A stretch of DNA of 64,000 bases from NCBI RefSeq assembly GCF_051014685.1, contig NW_027478488.1, positions 1 to 64,000 of the forward strand. Direction: 5' to 3'. The number at the start of each line of letters is the position of its first letter. Within the stretch, counting starts at the first letter, position 1. This document shows positions 11,641-25,130 of the stretch, in pieces. Source of the DNA: Ptiloglossa arizonensis. Lineage: Eukaryota; Arthropoda; Insecta; Hymenoptera; Colletidae. The translations under genes were made by a program, and so were the position numbers. The notes under the pieces were generated by a model, which worked only from the letters and a program-made list of their open reading frames with translations, was not told the DNA's origin and made no database searches.

Positions 11641-14600
11641 TTCAAACTCCCATATCTCGCGAACGGATTGACCTAACCCAAAAATTCTTGTTGCATCTGA
11701 AAGAAGAAACTCGCCCGATTACAACGGTATGTGTATTTTTTCCCTAGGCCATTCTGGTTAAGCGTTTGGAGCAGCAGAATAGCGAAAAATTGTTTGCCTT
11801 CTCAACCATTTCTTGGCTTCAAACTCCCATTTCTCGCGAACGGATTGACCTAACCCAAAAATTCCTGTTGGGTCTGAAAGTAGAAACTCGCCCGATTACA
11901 ACGGTAAGTGTGCTTCCTCCCTAGGCCATTCTGGTTAAGCGTTTGGAGCAGCAGAATTGCGAAAAATTTTTTGCCTTCTCAACCATTTCTTGACTTCAAA
12001 CTCCCATATCTCGCGAACGGATTGATCAAACCCAGAAGTTCCTGCTGCGTCTGAAAGTGGAAACTCACCCGATTACAACGATATGCGTATTTTTTCCCTA
12101 GGCCATTCTGGTTAAGCGTTTGGAGCAGCAGAATTGCGAAAAATGTTTTGCCTTCTCAACAATTTCTTGGCTTCAAACTCCCATATCTCGCGAACGGATT
12201 GACCTAACCCAAAAATTCCTATTGCATCTGAAAGTAGAAACTCGCCCGATTACAGCGGTATGTGTATTTTTTCCCTAGGCAATTCTGGTTAAGCGTTAGG
12301 AGCAGCAGAATTGCGAAAAATTTTTTGCCTTCTCAACCATTTCTTGGCTTCAAACTCCCATTATCTCGCGAACGGATTGACCTAACCCAAAAATTCCTTT
12401 TGCGTTTGAAAGTAGAAACTCGCCCGATTACAACGGTATGTGTATTTTTTCCCTAGGCCATTCTGGTTAAGCGTTTGGAGCAGCAGTAGTGCGAAAAATT
12501 TGTTGTCTTCTTTACCATTTCTTAGCTTCAAACTCCCATATCTCGCGAACGGATTGACCTAACCCAAAAATTCTTGTTGCATCTGAAAGAAGAAACTCGC
12601 CCGATTACAACGGTATGTGCATTTTTTCCCTAGGCCATTCTGGTTAAGCGTTTGGAGCAGCAGAATAGCGAAAAATTGTTTGCCTTCTCAACCATTTCTT
12701 GGCTTCAAACTCCCATATCTCGCGAACGGATTGACCTAACCCAAAAATTCCTGCTGCGTCTGAAAGTAGAAACTCACCCGATTACAACGATATGCGTATT
12801 TTTTCCCTAGGCCATACTGGTTAAGCGTTTGGAGCAGCAGTAGTGCGAAAAATTTGTTGTCTTCTTTACCATTTCTTAGCTTCAAACTCCCATGTCTCGC
12901 GAACGGATTGACCTAACCCAAAAATTCTTGTTGCATCTGAAAGAAGAAACTCGCCCGATTACAACGGTATGTGTATTTTTTCCCTAGGCCATTCTGGTTA
13001 AGCGTTTGGAGCAGCAGAATTGCGAAAAATTTGTTGTCTTCTCAACCATTTCTTAGCTTCAAACTTCCATATCTCGCGAACGGATTGACTTAACCCAAAA
13101 ATTCCTGTTGCGTCTGAAAGTAGAAACTCGCCCGTTTACAAAGGTATGTGTATTTTTTCCCTAGGCCATTCTGGTTAAGCGTTTGGAGCAGCAGAATAGC
13201 GAAAAATTGTTTGCCTTCTCAACCATTTCTTGGCTTCAAACTCCCATTTCTCGCGAACGGATTGACCTAACCCAAAAATTCCTGTTGGGTCTGAAAGTAG
13301 AAACTCGCCCGATTACAACGGTATGTGTATTTCTTCCCTAGGCCATTCTGGTTAAGCGTTTGGAGCAGCAGAATTGCGAAAAATTTTTTGCCTTCTGAAC
13401 CATTTCTTGGCTTCAAACTCCCATATCTCGCGAACGGATTGATCAAACCCAGAAGTTCCTGCTGCGTCTGAAAGTAGAAACTCACCCGATTACAACGATA
13501 TGCGTATTTTTTCCCTAGGCCATTCTGGTTAAGCGTTTGGAGCAGCAGAATTGCGAAAAATTTTTTGCCTTCTCAACCATTTCTTGTCTTCAAACTCCCA
13601 TATCTCGCGAACGGATTGACCTAACCCAAAAATTCCTGTTGCGTCTGAAAGTAGAAACTCGCCCGATTACAACGGTATGTGTATTTTTTCCCTAGGCCAT
13701 TCTGGTTAAGCGTTTGGAGCAGCAGTAGTGCGAAAAATTTGTTGTCTTCTTTACCATTTCTTAGCTTCAAACTCCCATATCTCGCGAACGGATTGACCTA
13801 ACCCAAAAATTCTTGTTGCATCTGAAAGAAGAAACTCGCCCGATTACAACAGTATGTGTATTTTTTCCCTAGGCCATTCTGGTTAAGCGTTAGGAGCAGC
13901 AGGAGTGCGAAAAATTTGTTGTCTTCTCAACCATTTCTTCGCTTCAAACTCCCATATCTCGCGAACGGATTGACCAAACCCAGAAGTTCCTGCTGCGTCT
14001 GAAAGTAGAAACTCGCCCGATTACAATGATATGCGTATTTTTTCCCTAGGCCATTCTGGTTAAGCGTTTGGAGCAGCAGAAGTGCGAAAAATTTGTTGTC
14101 TTCTCAATCATTTCTTAGCTTCAAACTCCCATATCTCGCGAACGGATTGACCAAACCCAGAAGTTCCTGCTTGGTCTGAAAGTAGAAACTCGCCCGATTA
14201 CAACGATATGTGTATTTTTTCCCTTAGGCCATTCTGGTTAAGCGTGTGGAGCAGCAGAATTGCGAAAAATTTTTTGCCTTCTCAACCATTTCTTGTCTTC
14301 AAACTCCCATATCTCGCGAACGGATTGACCTAACCCAAAAATTCCTGTTGCGTCTGAAAGTAGAAACTCGCCCGATTACAACGGTATGTGCATTTTTTCC
14401 CTAGGCCATTCTGGTTAAGCGTTTGGAGCAGCAGTAGTGCGAAAAATTTGTTGTCTTCTTTACCATTTCTTAGCTTCAAACTCCCATTTCTCGCGAACGG
14501 ATTGACCTAACCCAAAAATTCTTGTTGCATCTGAAAGAAGAAACTCGCCCGATTACAACGGTATGTGTATTTTTTCCCTAGGCCATTCTGGTTAAGCGTT

Positions 14601-17600
14601 TGGAGCAGCAGAATAGCGAAAAATTGTTTGCCTTCTCAACCATTTCTTGGCTTCAAACTCCCATATCTCGCGAACGGATTGACCTAACCCAAAAATTCCT
14701 GTTGCATCTGAAAGTAGAAACTCGCCCGATTACAACGGTATGTGTATTTTTTCCCTAGGCCATTCTGGTTAAGCGTTTGGAGCAGGAGTAGTGCGAAAAA
14801 TTTGTTGTCTTCTTTACCATTTCTTAGCTTCAAACTCCCATATCTCGCGAACGGATTGACCTAACCCAAAAATTCTTGTTGCATCTGAAAGAAGAAACTC
14901 GCCCGATTACAACGGTATGTGTATTTTTTCCCTAGGCCATTCTGGTTAAGCGTTAGGAGCAGCAGGAGTGCGAAAAATTTGTTGTCCTCTCAACCATTTC
15001 TTCGCTTCAAACTCCCATATCTCGCGAACGGATTGACCAAACCCAGAAGTTCCTGCTGCGTCTGAAAGTAGAAACTCGCCCGATTACAATGATATGCGTA
15101 TTTTTTCCCTAGGCCATTCTGGTTAAGCGTTTGGAGCAGCAGAAGTGCGAAAAATTTGTTGTCTTCTCAATCATTTCTTAGCTTCAAACTCCCATATCTC
15201 GCGAACGGATTGACCAAACCCAGAAGTTCCTGCTTGGTCTGAAAGTAGAAACTCGCCCGATTACAACGATATGTGTATTTTTTCCCTTAGGCCATTCTGG
15301 TTAAGCGTGTGGAGCAGCAGAATTGCGAAAAATTTTTTGCCTTCTCAACCATTTCTTGTCTTCAAACTCCCATATCTCGCGAACGGATTGACCTAACCCA
15401 AAAATTCCTGTTGCGTCTGAAAGTAGCAACTCGCCCGATTACAACGGTATGTGTATTTTTTCCCTAGGCCATTCTGGTTAAGCGTTTGGAGCAGCAGTAG
15501 TGCGAAAAATTTGTTGTCTTCTTTACCATTTCTTAGCTTCAAACTCCCATATCTCGCGAACGGATTGACCTAACCCAAAAATTCTTGTTGCATCTGAAAG
15601 AAGAAACTCGCCCGATTACAAAGGTATGTGTATTTTTTCCCTAGGCCATTCTGGTTAAGCGTTTGGAGCAGCAGAATAGCGAAAAATTGTTTGCCTTCTC
15701 AACCATTTCTTGGCTTCAAACTCCCATATCTCGCGAACGGATTGACCTAACCCAAAAATTCCTGTTGCATCTGAAAGTAGAAACTCGCCCGATTACAACG
15801 GTATGTGTATTTTTTCCCTAGGCCATTCTGGTTAAGCGTTAGGAGCAGCAGGAGTGCGAAAAATTTGTTGTCTTCTCAACCATTTCTTAGCTTCAAACTC
15901 CCATATCTCGCGAACGGATTGACCAAACCGAGAAGTTCCTGCTGCGTCTGAAAGTAGAAACTCGCCCGATTACAATGATATGCGTATTTTTTCCCTAGGC
16001 CATTCTGGTTAAGCGTTTGGAGCAGCAGAAGTGCGAAAAATTTGTTGTCTTCTCAATCATTCCTTAGCTTCAAACTCCCATATCTCGCGAACGGATTGAC
16101 CAAACCCAGAAGTTCCTGCTGCGTCTGAAAGTAGAAACTCGCCCGATTACAACGATATGCGTATTTTTTCCCTAGGCCATTCTGGTTAAGCGTTTGGAGC
16201 AGCAGAATTGCGAAAAATGTTTTGCCTTCTCAACCACTTCTTGGCTTCAAACTCCCATATCTCGCGAACGGATTGACCTAACCCAAAAATTCCTATTGCA
16301 TCTGAAAGTAGAAACTCGCCCGATTACAGCGGTATGTGTATTCTTTCCCTAGGCAATTCTGGTTAAGCGTTTGGAGCAGCAGAATTGCGAAAAATTTTTT
16401 GCCTTCTCAACCATTTCTTGGCTTCAAACTCCCATATCTCGCGAACGGATTGACCTAACCCAAAAATTCTTGTTGCATCTGAAAGAAGAAACTCGCCCGA
16501 TTACAACGGTATGTGTATTTTTTCCCTAGGCCATTCTGGTTAAGCGTTTGGAGCAGCAGAATAGCGAAAAATTGTTTGCCTTCTCAACCATTTCTTGGCT
16601 TCAAACTCCCATTTCTCGCGAACGGATTGACCTAACCCAAAAATTCCTGTTGGGTCTGAAAGTAGAAACTCGCCCGATTACAACGGTAAGTGTGCTTCCT
16701 CCCTAGGCCATTCTGGTTAAGCGTTTGGAGCAGCAGAATTGCGAAAAATTTTTTGCCTTCTCAACCATTTCTTGACTTCAAACTCCCATATCTCGCGAAC
16801 GGATTGATCAAACCCAGAAGTTCCTGCTGCGTCTGAAAGTGGAAACTCACCCGATTACAACGATATGCGTATTTTTTCCCTAGGCCATTCTGGTTAAGCG
16901 TTCGGAGCAGCAGAATTGCGAAAAATGTTTTGCCTTCTCAACAATTTCTTGGCTTCAAACTCCCATATCTCGCGAACGGATTGACCTAACCCAAAAATTC
17001 CTATTGCATCTGAAAGTAGAAACTCGCCCGATTACAGCGGTATGTGTATTTTTTCCCTAGGCAATTCTGGTTAAGCGTTAGGAGCAGCAGAATTGCGAAA
17101 AATTTTTTGCCTTCTCAACCATTTCTTGGCTTCAAACTCCCATATCTCGCGAACGGATTGACTTAACCCAAAAATTCCTGTTGCATCTGAAAGTAGAAAC
17201 TCGTCCGATTACAACGGTATGTGTATTTTTTCCCTTAGGCCATTCTGGTTATGCGTGTGGAGCAGCATAATTGCGAAAAATTTTTTGCCTTCTCAACCAT
17301 TTCTTGGCTTCAAACTCCCATATCTCGCGAACGGATTGACCTAACCCAAAAATTCCTTTTGCGTTTGAAAGTAGAAACTCGCCCGATTACAACGGTATGT
17401 GTATTTTTTCCCTAGGCCATTCTGGTTAAGCGTTTGGAGCAGCAGTAGTGCGAAAAATTTGTTGTCTTCTTTACCATTTCTTAGCTTCAAACTCCCATAT
17501 CTCGCGAACGGATTGACCTAACCCAAAAATTCTTGTTGCATCTGAAAGAAGAAACTCGCCCGATTACAACGGTATGTGTATTTTTTCCCTAGGCCATTCT

Positions 17601-20600
17601 GGTTAAGCGTTTGGAGCAGCAGAATAGCGAAAAATTGTTTGCCTTCTCAACCATTTCTTGGCTTCAAACTCCCATATCTCGCGAACGGATTGACCTAACC
17701 CAAAAATTCCTGCTGCGTCTGAAAGTAGAAACTCACCCGATTACAACGATATGCGTATTTTTTCCCTAGGCCATACTGGTTAAGCGTTTGGAGCAGCAGT
17801 AGTGCGAAAAATTTGTTGTCTTCTTTACCATTTCTTAGCTTCAAACTCCCATATCTCGCGAACGGATTGACCTAACCCAAAAATTCTTGTTGCATCTGAA
17901 AGAAGAAACTCGCCCGATTACAACGGTATGTGTATTTTTTCCCTAGGCCATTCTGGTTAAGCGTATGGAGCAGCAGAATTGCGAAAAATTTGTTGTCTTC
18001 TCAACCATTTCTTAGCTTCAAACTTCCATATCTCGCGAACGGATTGACTTAACCCAAAAATTCCTGTTGCATCTGAAAGTAGAAACTCGTCCGATTACAA
18101 CGGTATGTGTATTTTTTCCCTAGGCCATTCTGGTTAAGCGTTTGGAGCAGCAGAATAGCGAAAAATTGTTTGCCTTCTCAACCATTTCTTGGCTTCAAAC
18201 TCCCATTTCTCGCGAACGGATTGACCTAACCCAAAAATTCCTGTTGGGTCTGAAAGTAGAAACTCGCCCGATTACAACGGTATGTGTATTTTTTCCCTAG
18301 GCCATTCTGGTTAAGCGTTTGGAGCAGCAGAATTGCGAAAAATTTTTTGCCTTCTCAACCATTTCTTGTCTTCAAACTCCCATATCTCGCGAACGGATTG
18401 ACCTAACCCAAAAATTCCTGTTGCGTCTGAAAGTAGAAACTCGCCCGATTACAACGGTATGTGTATTTTTTCCCTAGGCCATTCTGGTTAAGCGTTTGGA
18501 GCAGCAGTAGTGCGAAAAATTTGTTGTCTTCTTTACCATTTCTTAGCTTCAAACTCCCATATCTCGCGAACGGATTGACCTAACCCAAAAATTCTTGTTG
18601 CATCTGAAAGAAGAAACTCGCCCGATTACAACGGTATGTGTATTTTTTCCCTAGGCCATTCTGGTTAAGCGTTAGGAGCAGCAGGAGTGCGAAAAATTTG
18701 TTGTCTTCTCAACCATTTCTTCGCTTCAAACTCCCATATCTCGCGAACGGATTGACCAAACCCAGAAGTTCCTGCTGCGTCTGAAAGTAGAAACTCGCCC
18801 GATTACAATGATATGCGTATTTTTTCCCTAGGCCATTCTGGTTAAGCGTTTGGAGCAGTAGAAGTGCGAAAAATTTGTTGTCTTCTCAATCATTTCTTAG
18901 CTTCAAACTCCCATATCTCGCGAACGGATTGACCAAACCCAGAAGTTCCTGCTTGGTCTGAAAGTAGAAACTCGCCCGATTACAACGATATGTGTATTTT
19001 TTCCCTTAGGCCATTCTGGTTAAGCGTGTGGAGCAGCAGAATTGCGAAAAATTTTTTGCCTTCTCAACCATTTCTTGTCTTCAAACTCCCATATCTCGCG
19101 AACGGATTGACCTAACCCAAAAATTCCTGTTGCGTCTGAAAGTAGAAACTCGCCCGATTACAACGGTATGTGTATTTTTTCCCTAGGCCATTCTGGTTAA
19201 GCGTTTGGAGCAGCAGTAGTGCGAAAAATTTGTTGTCTTCTTTACCATTTCTTAGCTTCAAACTCCCATATCTCGCGAACGGATTGACCTAACCCAAAAA
19301 TTCTTGTTGCATCTGAAAGAAGAAACTCGCCCGATTACAACGGTATGTGTATTTTTTCCCTAGGCCATTCTGGTTAAGCGTTTGGAGCAGCAGAATAGCG
19401 AAAAATTGTTTGCCTTCTCAACCATTTCTTGGCTTCAAACTCCCATATCTCGCGAACGGATTGACCTAACCCAAAAATTCCTGTTGCATCTGAAAGTAGA
19501 AACTCGCCCGATTACAACGGTATGTGTATTTTTTCCCTAGGCCATTCTGGTTAAGCGTTTGGAGCAGCAGTAGTGCGAAAAATTTGTTGTCTTCTTTACC
19601 ATTTCTTAGCTTCAAACTCCCATATCTCGCGAACGGATTGACCTAACCCAAAAATTCTTGTTGCATCTGAAAGAAGAAGCTCGCCCGATTACAACGGTAT
19701 GTGTATTTTTTCCCTAGGCCATTCTGGTTAAGCGTTAGGAGCAGCAGGAGTGCGTAAAATTTGTTGTCTTCTCAACCATTTCTTCGCTTCAAACTCCCAT
19801 ATCTCGCGAACGGATTGACCAAACCCAGAAGTTCCTGCTGCGTCTGAAAGTAGAAACTCGCCCGATTACAATGATATGCGTATTTTTTCCCTAGGCCATT
19901 CTGGTTAAGCGTTTGGAGCAGCAGAAGTGCGAAAAATTTGTTGTCTTCTCAATCATTTCTTAGCTTCAAACTCCCATATCTCGCGAACGGATTGACCAAA
20001 CCCAGAAGTTCCTGCTTGGTCTGAAAGTAGAAACTCGCCCGATTACAACGATATGTGTATTTTTTCCCTTAGGCCATTCTGGTTAAGCGTGTGGAGCAGC
20101 AGAATTGCGAAAAATTTTTTGCCTTCTCAACCATTTCTTGTCTTCAAACTCCCATATCTCGCGAACGGATTGACCTAACCCAAAAATTCCTGTTGCGTCT
20201 GAAAGTAGCAACTCGCCCGATTACAACGGTATGTGTATTTTTTCCCTAGGCCATTCTGGTTAAGCGTTTGGAGCAGCAGTAGTGCGAAAAATTTGTTGTC
20301 TTCTTTACCATTTCTTAGCTCTAAACTCCCATATCTCGCGAACGGATTGACCTAACCCAAAAATTCTTGTTGCATCTGAAAGAAGAAACTCGCCCGATTA
20401 CAACGGTATGTGTATTTTTTCCCTAGGCCATTCTGGTTAAGCGTTTGGAGCAGCAGAATAGCGAAAAATTGTTTGCCTTCTCAACCATTTCTTGGCTTCA
20501 AACTCCCATATCTCGCGAACGGATTGACCTAACCCAAAAATTCCTGTTGCATCTGAAAGTAGAAACTCGCCCGATTACAACGGTATGTGTATTTTTTCCC

Positions 20601-21050
20601 TAGGCCATTCTGGTTAAGCGTTAGGAGCAGCAGGAGTGCGAAAAATTTGTTGTCTTCTCAACCATTTCTTAGCTTCAAACTCCCATATCTCGCGAACGGA
20701 TTGACCAAACCCAGAAGTTCCTGCTGCGTCTGAAAGTAGAAACTCGCCCGATTACAACGATATGCGTATTTTTTCCCTAGGCCATTCTGGTTAAGCGTTT
20801 GGAGCAGCATAATTGCGAAAAATGTTTTGCCTTCTCAACCACTTCTTGGCTTCAAACTCCCATATCTCGCGAACGGATTGACCTAACCCAAAAATTCCTA
20901 TTGCATCTGAAAGTAGAAACTCGCCCGATTACAGCGGTATGTGTATTCTTTCCCTAGGCAATTCTGGTTAAGCGTTTGGAGCAGCAGAATTGCGAAAAAT
21001 TTTTTGCCTTCTCAACCATTTCTTGGCTTCAAACTCCCATATCTCGCGAA
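11640..21050. repeat. 27-monomer block, tandem duplication (4782 bp)
   Basis: About 11.64-16.44 kb is repeated at about 16.42-21.05 kb. The basic offset is 4782 bp, set by GTAAGTGTGCTTCCTCC at 11904 and 16686. The offset becomes 4959 after about 12.36 kb (CCTTTTGCGTTTG at 12396 and 17355), returns to 4782 by 13.56 kb, and becomes 4605 after about 16.0 kb (AATGTTTTGCC with CACTTCTTGG). Each change is exactly 177 bp, so the two copies differ by gain or loss of whole single monomers at three places. Confidence 0.85.
13660..15840. repeat. 6-monomer tandem duplication (1063 bp)
   Basis: The AGGAGTGCG marker at 13901 recurs at 14964 and CCTGCTTGGT at 14166 recurs at 15229, both 1063 bp apart. Flanking monomers match except for scattered substitutions such as GTGCATT at 14388 against GTGTATT. 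The same pair reappears 4782 bp further on (AGGAGTGCG at 18683 and AGGAGTGCG-like at 19746). The 6-mer duplication therefore predates the 27-mer duplication that contains it. Confidence 0.83.
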
Positions 21051-23690
21051 CGGATTTACCTAACCCAAAAATTCCTGTTGCATCTGAAAGTAGAAACTCG
21101 TCCGGTTACAACGGTATGTGTATTTTTTCCCTAGGCCATTCTGGTTAAGCGTGTGGAGCAGCAGAATTGCGAAAAATTTTTTGCCTTCTCAACCATTTCT
21201 TGGCCTCAAACTCCCATATCTCGCGAACGGATTGACCTAACCCAAAAATTCCTGTTGCGTCTGAAAGTAGAAACTCGCCCGATTACAACGGTATGTGTAT
21301 TTTTTCCCTAGGCCATCCTGGTTAAGCGTTTGGAGAAGCAGTAGTGCGAAAAATTTGTTGTCTTCTTTACCATTTCTTAGCTTCAAACTCCCATATCTCG
21401 CGAACGGATTGACCTAACCCAAAAATTCTTGTTGCATCTGAAAGAAGAAACTCGCCCGATTACAACGGTATGTGTATTTTTTCCCTAGGCCATTCTGGTT
21501 AAGCGTTTGGAGCAGCAGAATAGCGAAAAATTGTTTGCCTTCTCAACCATTTCTTGGCTTCAAACTCCCATATCTCGCGAACGGATTGACCTAACCCAAA
21601 AATTCCTGTTGCATCTGAAAGTAGAAACTCGCCCGATTACAACGGTATGTGTATTTTTTCCCTAGGCCATTCTGGTTAAGCGTTTGGAGCAGCAGTAGTG
21701 CGAAAAATTTGTTGTCTTCTTTACCATTTCTTAGCTTCAAACTCCCATATCTCGCGAACGGATTGACCTAACCCAAAAATTCTTGTTGCATCTGAAAGAA
21801 GAAGCTCGCCCGATTACAACGGTATGTGTATTTTTTCCCTAGGCCATTCTGGTTAAGCGTTAGGAGCAGCAGGAGTGCGTAAAATTTGTTGTCTTCTCAA
21901 CCATTTCTTCGCTTCAAACTCCCATATCTCGCGAACGGATTGACCAAACCCAGAAGTTCCTGCTGCGTCTGAAAGTAGAAACTCGCCCGATTACAATGAT
22001 ATGCGTATTTTTTCCCTAGGCCATTCTGGTTAAGCGTTTGGAGCAGCAGAAGTGCGAAAAATTTGTTGTCTTCTCAATCATTTCTTAGCTTCAAACTCCC
22101 ATATCTCGCGAACGGATTGACCAAACCCAGAAGTTCCTGCTTGGTCTGAAAGTAGAAACTCGCCCGATTACAACGATATGTGTATTTTTTCCCTTAGGCC
22201 ATTCTGGTTAAGCGTGTGGAGCAGCAGAATTGCGAAAAATTTTTTGCCTTCTCAACCATTTCTTGTCTTCAAACTCCCATATCTCGCGAACGGATTGACC
22301 TAACCCAAAAATTCCTGTTGCGTCTGAAAGTAGCAACTCGCCCGATTACAACGGTATGTGTATTTTTTCCCTAGGCCATTCTGGTTAAGCGTTTGGAGCA
22401 GCAGTAGTGCGAAAAATTTGTTGTCTTCTTTACCATTTCTTAGCTTCAAACTCCCATATCTCGCGAACGGATTGACCTAACCCAAAAATTCTTGTTGCAT
22501 CTGAAAGAAGAAACTCGCCCGATTACAACGGTATGTGTATTTTTCCCCTAGGCCATTCTGGTTAAGCGTTTGGAGCAGCAGAATAGCGAAAAATTGTTTG
22601 CCTTCTCAACCATTTCTTGGCTTCAAACTCCCATATCTCGCGAACGGATTGACCTAACCCAAAAATTCCTGTTGCATCTGAAAGTAGAAACTCGCCCGAT
22701 TACAACGGTATGTGTATTTTTTCCCTAGGCCATTCTGGTTAAGCGTTAGGAGCAGCAGGAGTGCGAAAAATTTGTTGTCTTCTCAACCATTTCTTAGCTT
22801 CAAACTCCCATATCTCGCGAACGGATTGACCAAACCCAGAAGTTCCTGCTGCGTCTGAAAGTAGAAACTCGCCCGATTACAACGATATGCGTATTTTTTC
22901 CCTAGGCCATTCTGGTTAAGCGTTTGGAGCAGCATAATTGCGAAAAATGTTTTGCCTTCTCAACCACTTCTTGGCTTCAAACTCCCATATCTCGCGAACG
23001 GATTGACCTAACCCAAAAATTCCTATTGCATCTGAAAGTAGAAACTCGCCCGATTACAGCGGTATGTGTATTCTTTCCCTAGGCAATTCTGGTTAAGCGT
23101 TTGGAGCAGCAGAATTGCGAAAAATTTTTTGCCTTCTCAACCATTTCTTGGCTTCAAACTCCCATATCTCGCGAACGGATTTACCTAACCCAAAAATTCC
23201 TGTTGCATCTGAAAGTAGAAACTCGTCCGGTTACAACGGTATGTGTATTTTTTCCCTAGGCCATTCTGGTTAAGCGTGTGGAGCAGCAGAATTGCGAAAA
23301 ATTTTTTGCCTTCTCAACCATTTCTTGGCCTCAAACTCCCATATCTCGCGAACGGATTGACCTAACCCAAAAATTCCTGTTGCGTCTGAAAGTAGAAACT
23401 CGCCCGATTACAACGGTATGTGTATTTTTTCCCTAGGCCATCCTGGTTAAGCGTTTGGAGAAGCAGTAGTGCGAAAAATTTGTTGTCTTCTTTACCATTT
23501 CTTAGCTTCAAACTCCCATATCTCGCGAACGGATTGACCTAACCCAAAAATTCTTGTTGCATCTGAAAGAAGAAACTCGCCCGATTACAACGGTATGTGT
23601 ATTTTTTCCCTAGGCCATTCTGGTTAAGCGTTTGGAGCAGCAGAATAGCGAAAAATTGTTTGCCTTCTCAACCATTTCTTGGCTTCAAAC
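19200..23690. repeat. 12-monomer block, tandem duplication (2125 bp)
   Basis: About 19.2-21.57 kb recurs at 21.33-23.69 kb, offset 2125 bp. Shared rare bases are GAAGAAGCTCG (19676 and 21801), TCCGGTTACAACG (21101 and 23226), GAGTGCGTAAAATTTG and AGCATAATTGCG. Differences noticed include CTCTAAAC at 20319 against CTTCAAAC, and TTTTCCCCTAGG near 22541. The match ends where the left copy has CATATCTCG and the right one has CATTTCTCG. Confidence 0.87.
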
Positions 23691-25130
23691 TCCCATTTCT
23701 CGCGAACGGATTGACCTAACCCAAAAATTCCTGTTGGGTCTGAAAGTAGAAACTCGCCCGATTACAATGGTAAGTGTGCTTCCTCCCTAGGCCATTCTGG
23801 TTAAGCGTTTGGAGCAGCAGAATTGCGAAAAATTTTTTGCCTTCTCAACCATTTCTTGACTTCAAACTCCCATATCTCGCGAACGGATTGATCAAACCCA
23901 GAAGTTCCTGCTGCGTCTGAAAGTGGAAACTCACCCGATTACAACGATATGCGTATTTTTTCCCTAGGCCATTCTGGTTAAGCGTTTGGAGCAGCAGAAT
24001 TGCGAAAAATGTTTTGCCTTCTCAACAATTTCTTGGCTTCAAACTCCCATATCTCGCGAACGGATTGACCTAACCCAAAAATTCCTATTGCATCTGAAAG
24101 TAGAAACTCGCCCGATTACAGCGGTATGTGTATTTTTTCCCTAGGCAATTCTGGTTAAGCGTTAGGAGCAGCAGAATTGCGAAAAATTTTTTGCCTTCTC
24201 AACCATTTCTTGGCTTCAAACTCCCATATCTCGCGAACGGATTGACTTAACCCAAAAATTCCTGTTGCATCTGAAAGTAGAAACTCGTCCGATTACAACG
24301 GTATGTGTATTTTGTCCCTTAGGCCATTCTGGTTATGCGTGTGGAGCAGCATAATTGCGAAAAATTTTTTGCCTTCTCAACCATTTCTTGGCTTCAAACT
24401 CCCATATCTCGCGAACGGATTGACCTAACCCAAAAATTCCTTTTGCGTTTGAAAGTAGAAACTCGCCCGATTACAACGGTATGTGTATTTTTTCCCTAGG
24501 CCATTCTGGTTAAGCGTTTGGAGCAGCAGTAGTGCGAAAAATTTGTTGTCTTCTTTACCATTTCTTAGCTTCAAACTCCCATATCTCGCGAACGGATTGA
24601 CCTAACCCAAAAATTCTTGTTGCATCTGAAAGAAGAAACTCGCCCGATTACAACGGTATGTGTATTTTTTCCCTAGGCCATTCTGGTTAAGCGTTTGGAG
24701 CAGCAGAATAGCGAAAAATTGTTTGCCTTCTCAACCATTTCTTGGCTTCAAACTCCCATATCTCGCGAACGGATTGACCTAACCCAAAAATTCCTGCTGC
24801 GTCTGAAAGTAGAAACTCACCCGATTACAACGATATGCGTATTTTTTCCCTAGGCCATACTGGTTAAGCGTTTGGAGCAGCAGTAGTGCGAAAAATTTGT
24901 TGTCTTCTTTACCATTTCTTAGCTTCAAACTCCCATATCTCGCGAACGGATTGACCTAACCCAAAAATTCTTGTTGCATCTGAAAGAAGAAACTCGCCCG
25001 ATTACAACGGTATGTGTATTTTTTCCCTAGGCCATTCTGGTTAAGCGTTTGGAGCAGCAGAATTGCGAAAAATTTGTTGTCTTCTCAACCATTTCTTAGC
25101 TTCAAACTTCCATATCTCGCGAACGGATTG
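23520..25130. repeat. Displaced copy of 16.44-18.05 kb (offset 7084)
   Basis: Roughly 1.6 kb matches 16.44-18.05 kb with an offset of 7084 bp. Markers are GTAAGTGTGCTTCCTCC (16686 and 23770), CCTTTTGCGTTTG (17355 and 24439) and CATACTGGTTAAG (near 17773 and 24857). Substitutions include CAACGGTAAG against CAATGGTAAG, GTTCGGAGC against GTTTGGAGC, and a T-tract change to TTTTGTCCC near 24312. The copy continues directly from the end of the 12-mer block. Confidence 0.8.
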
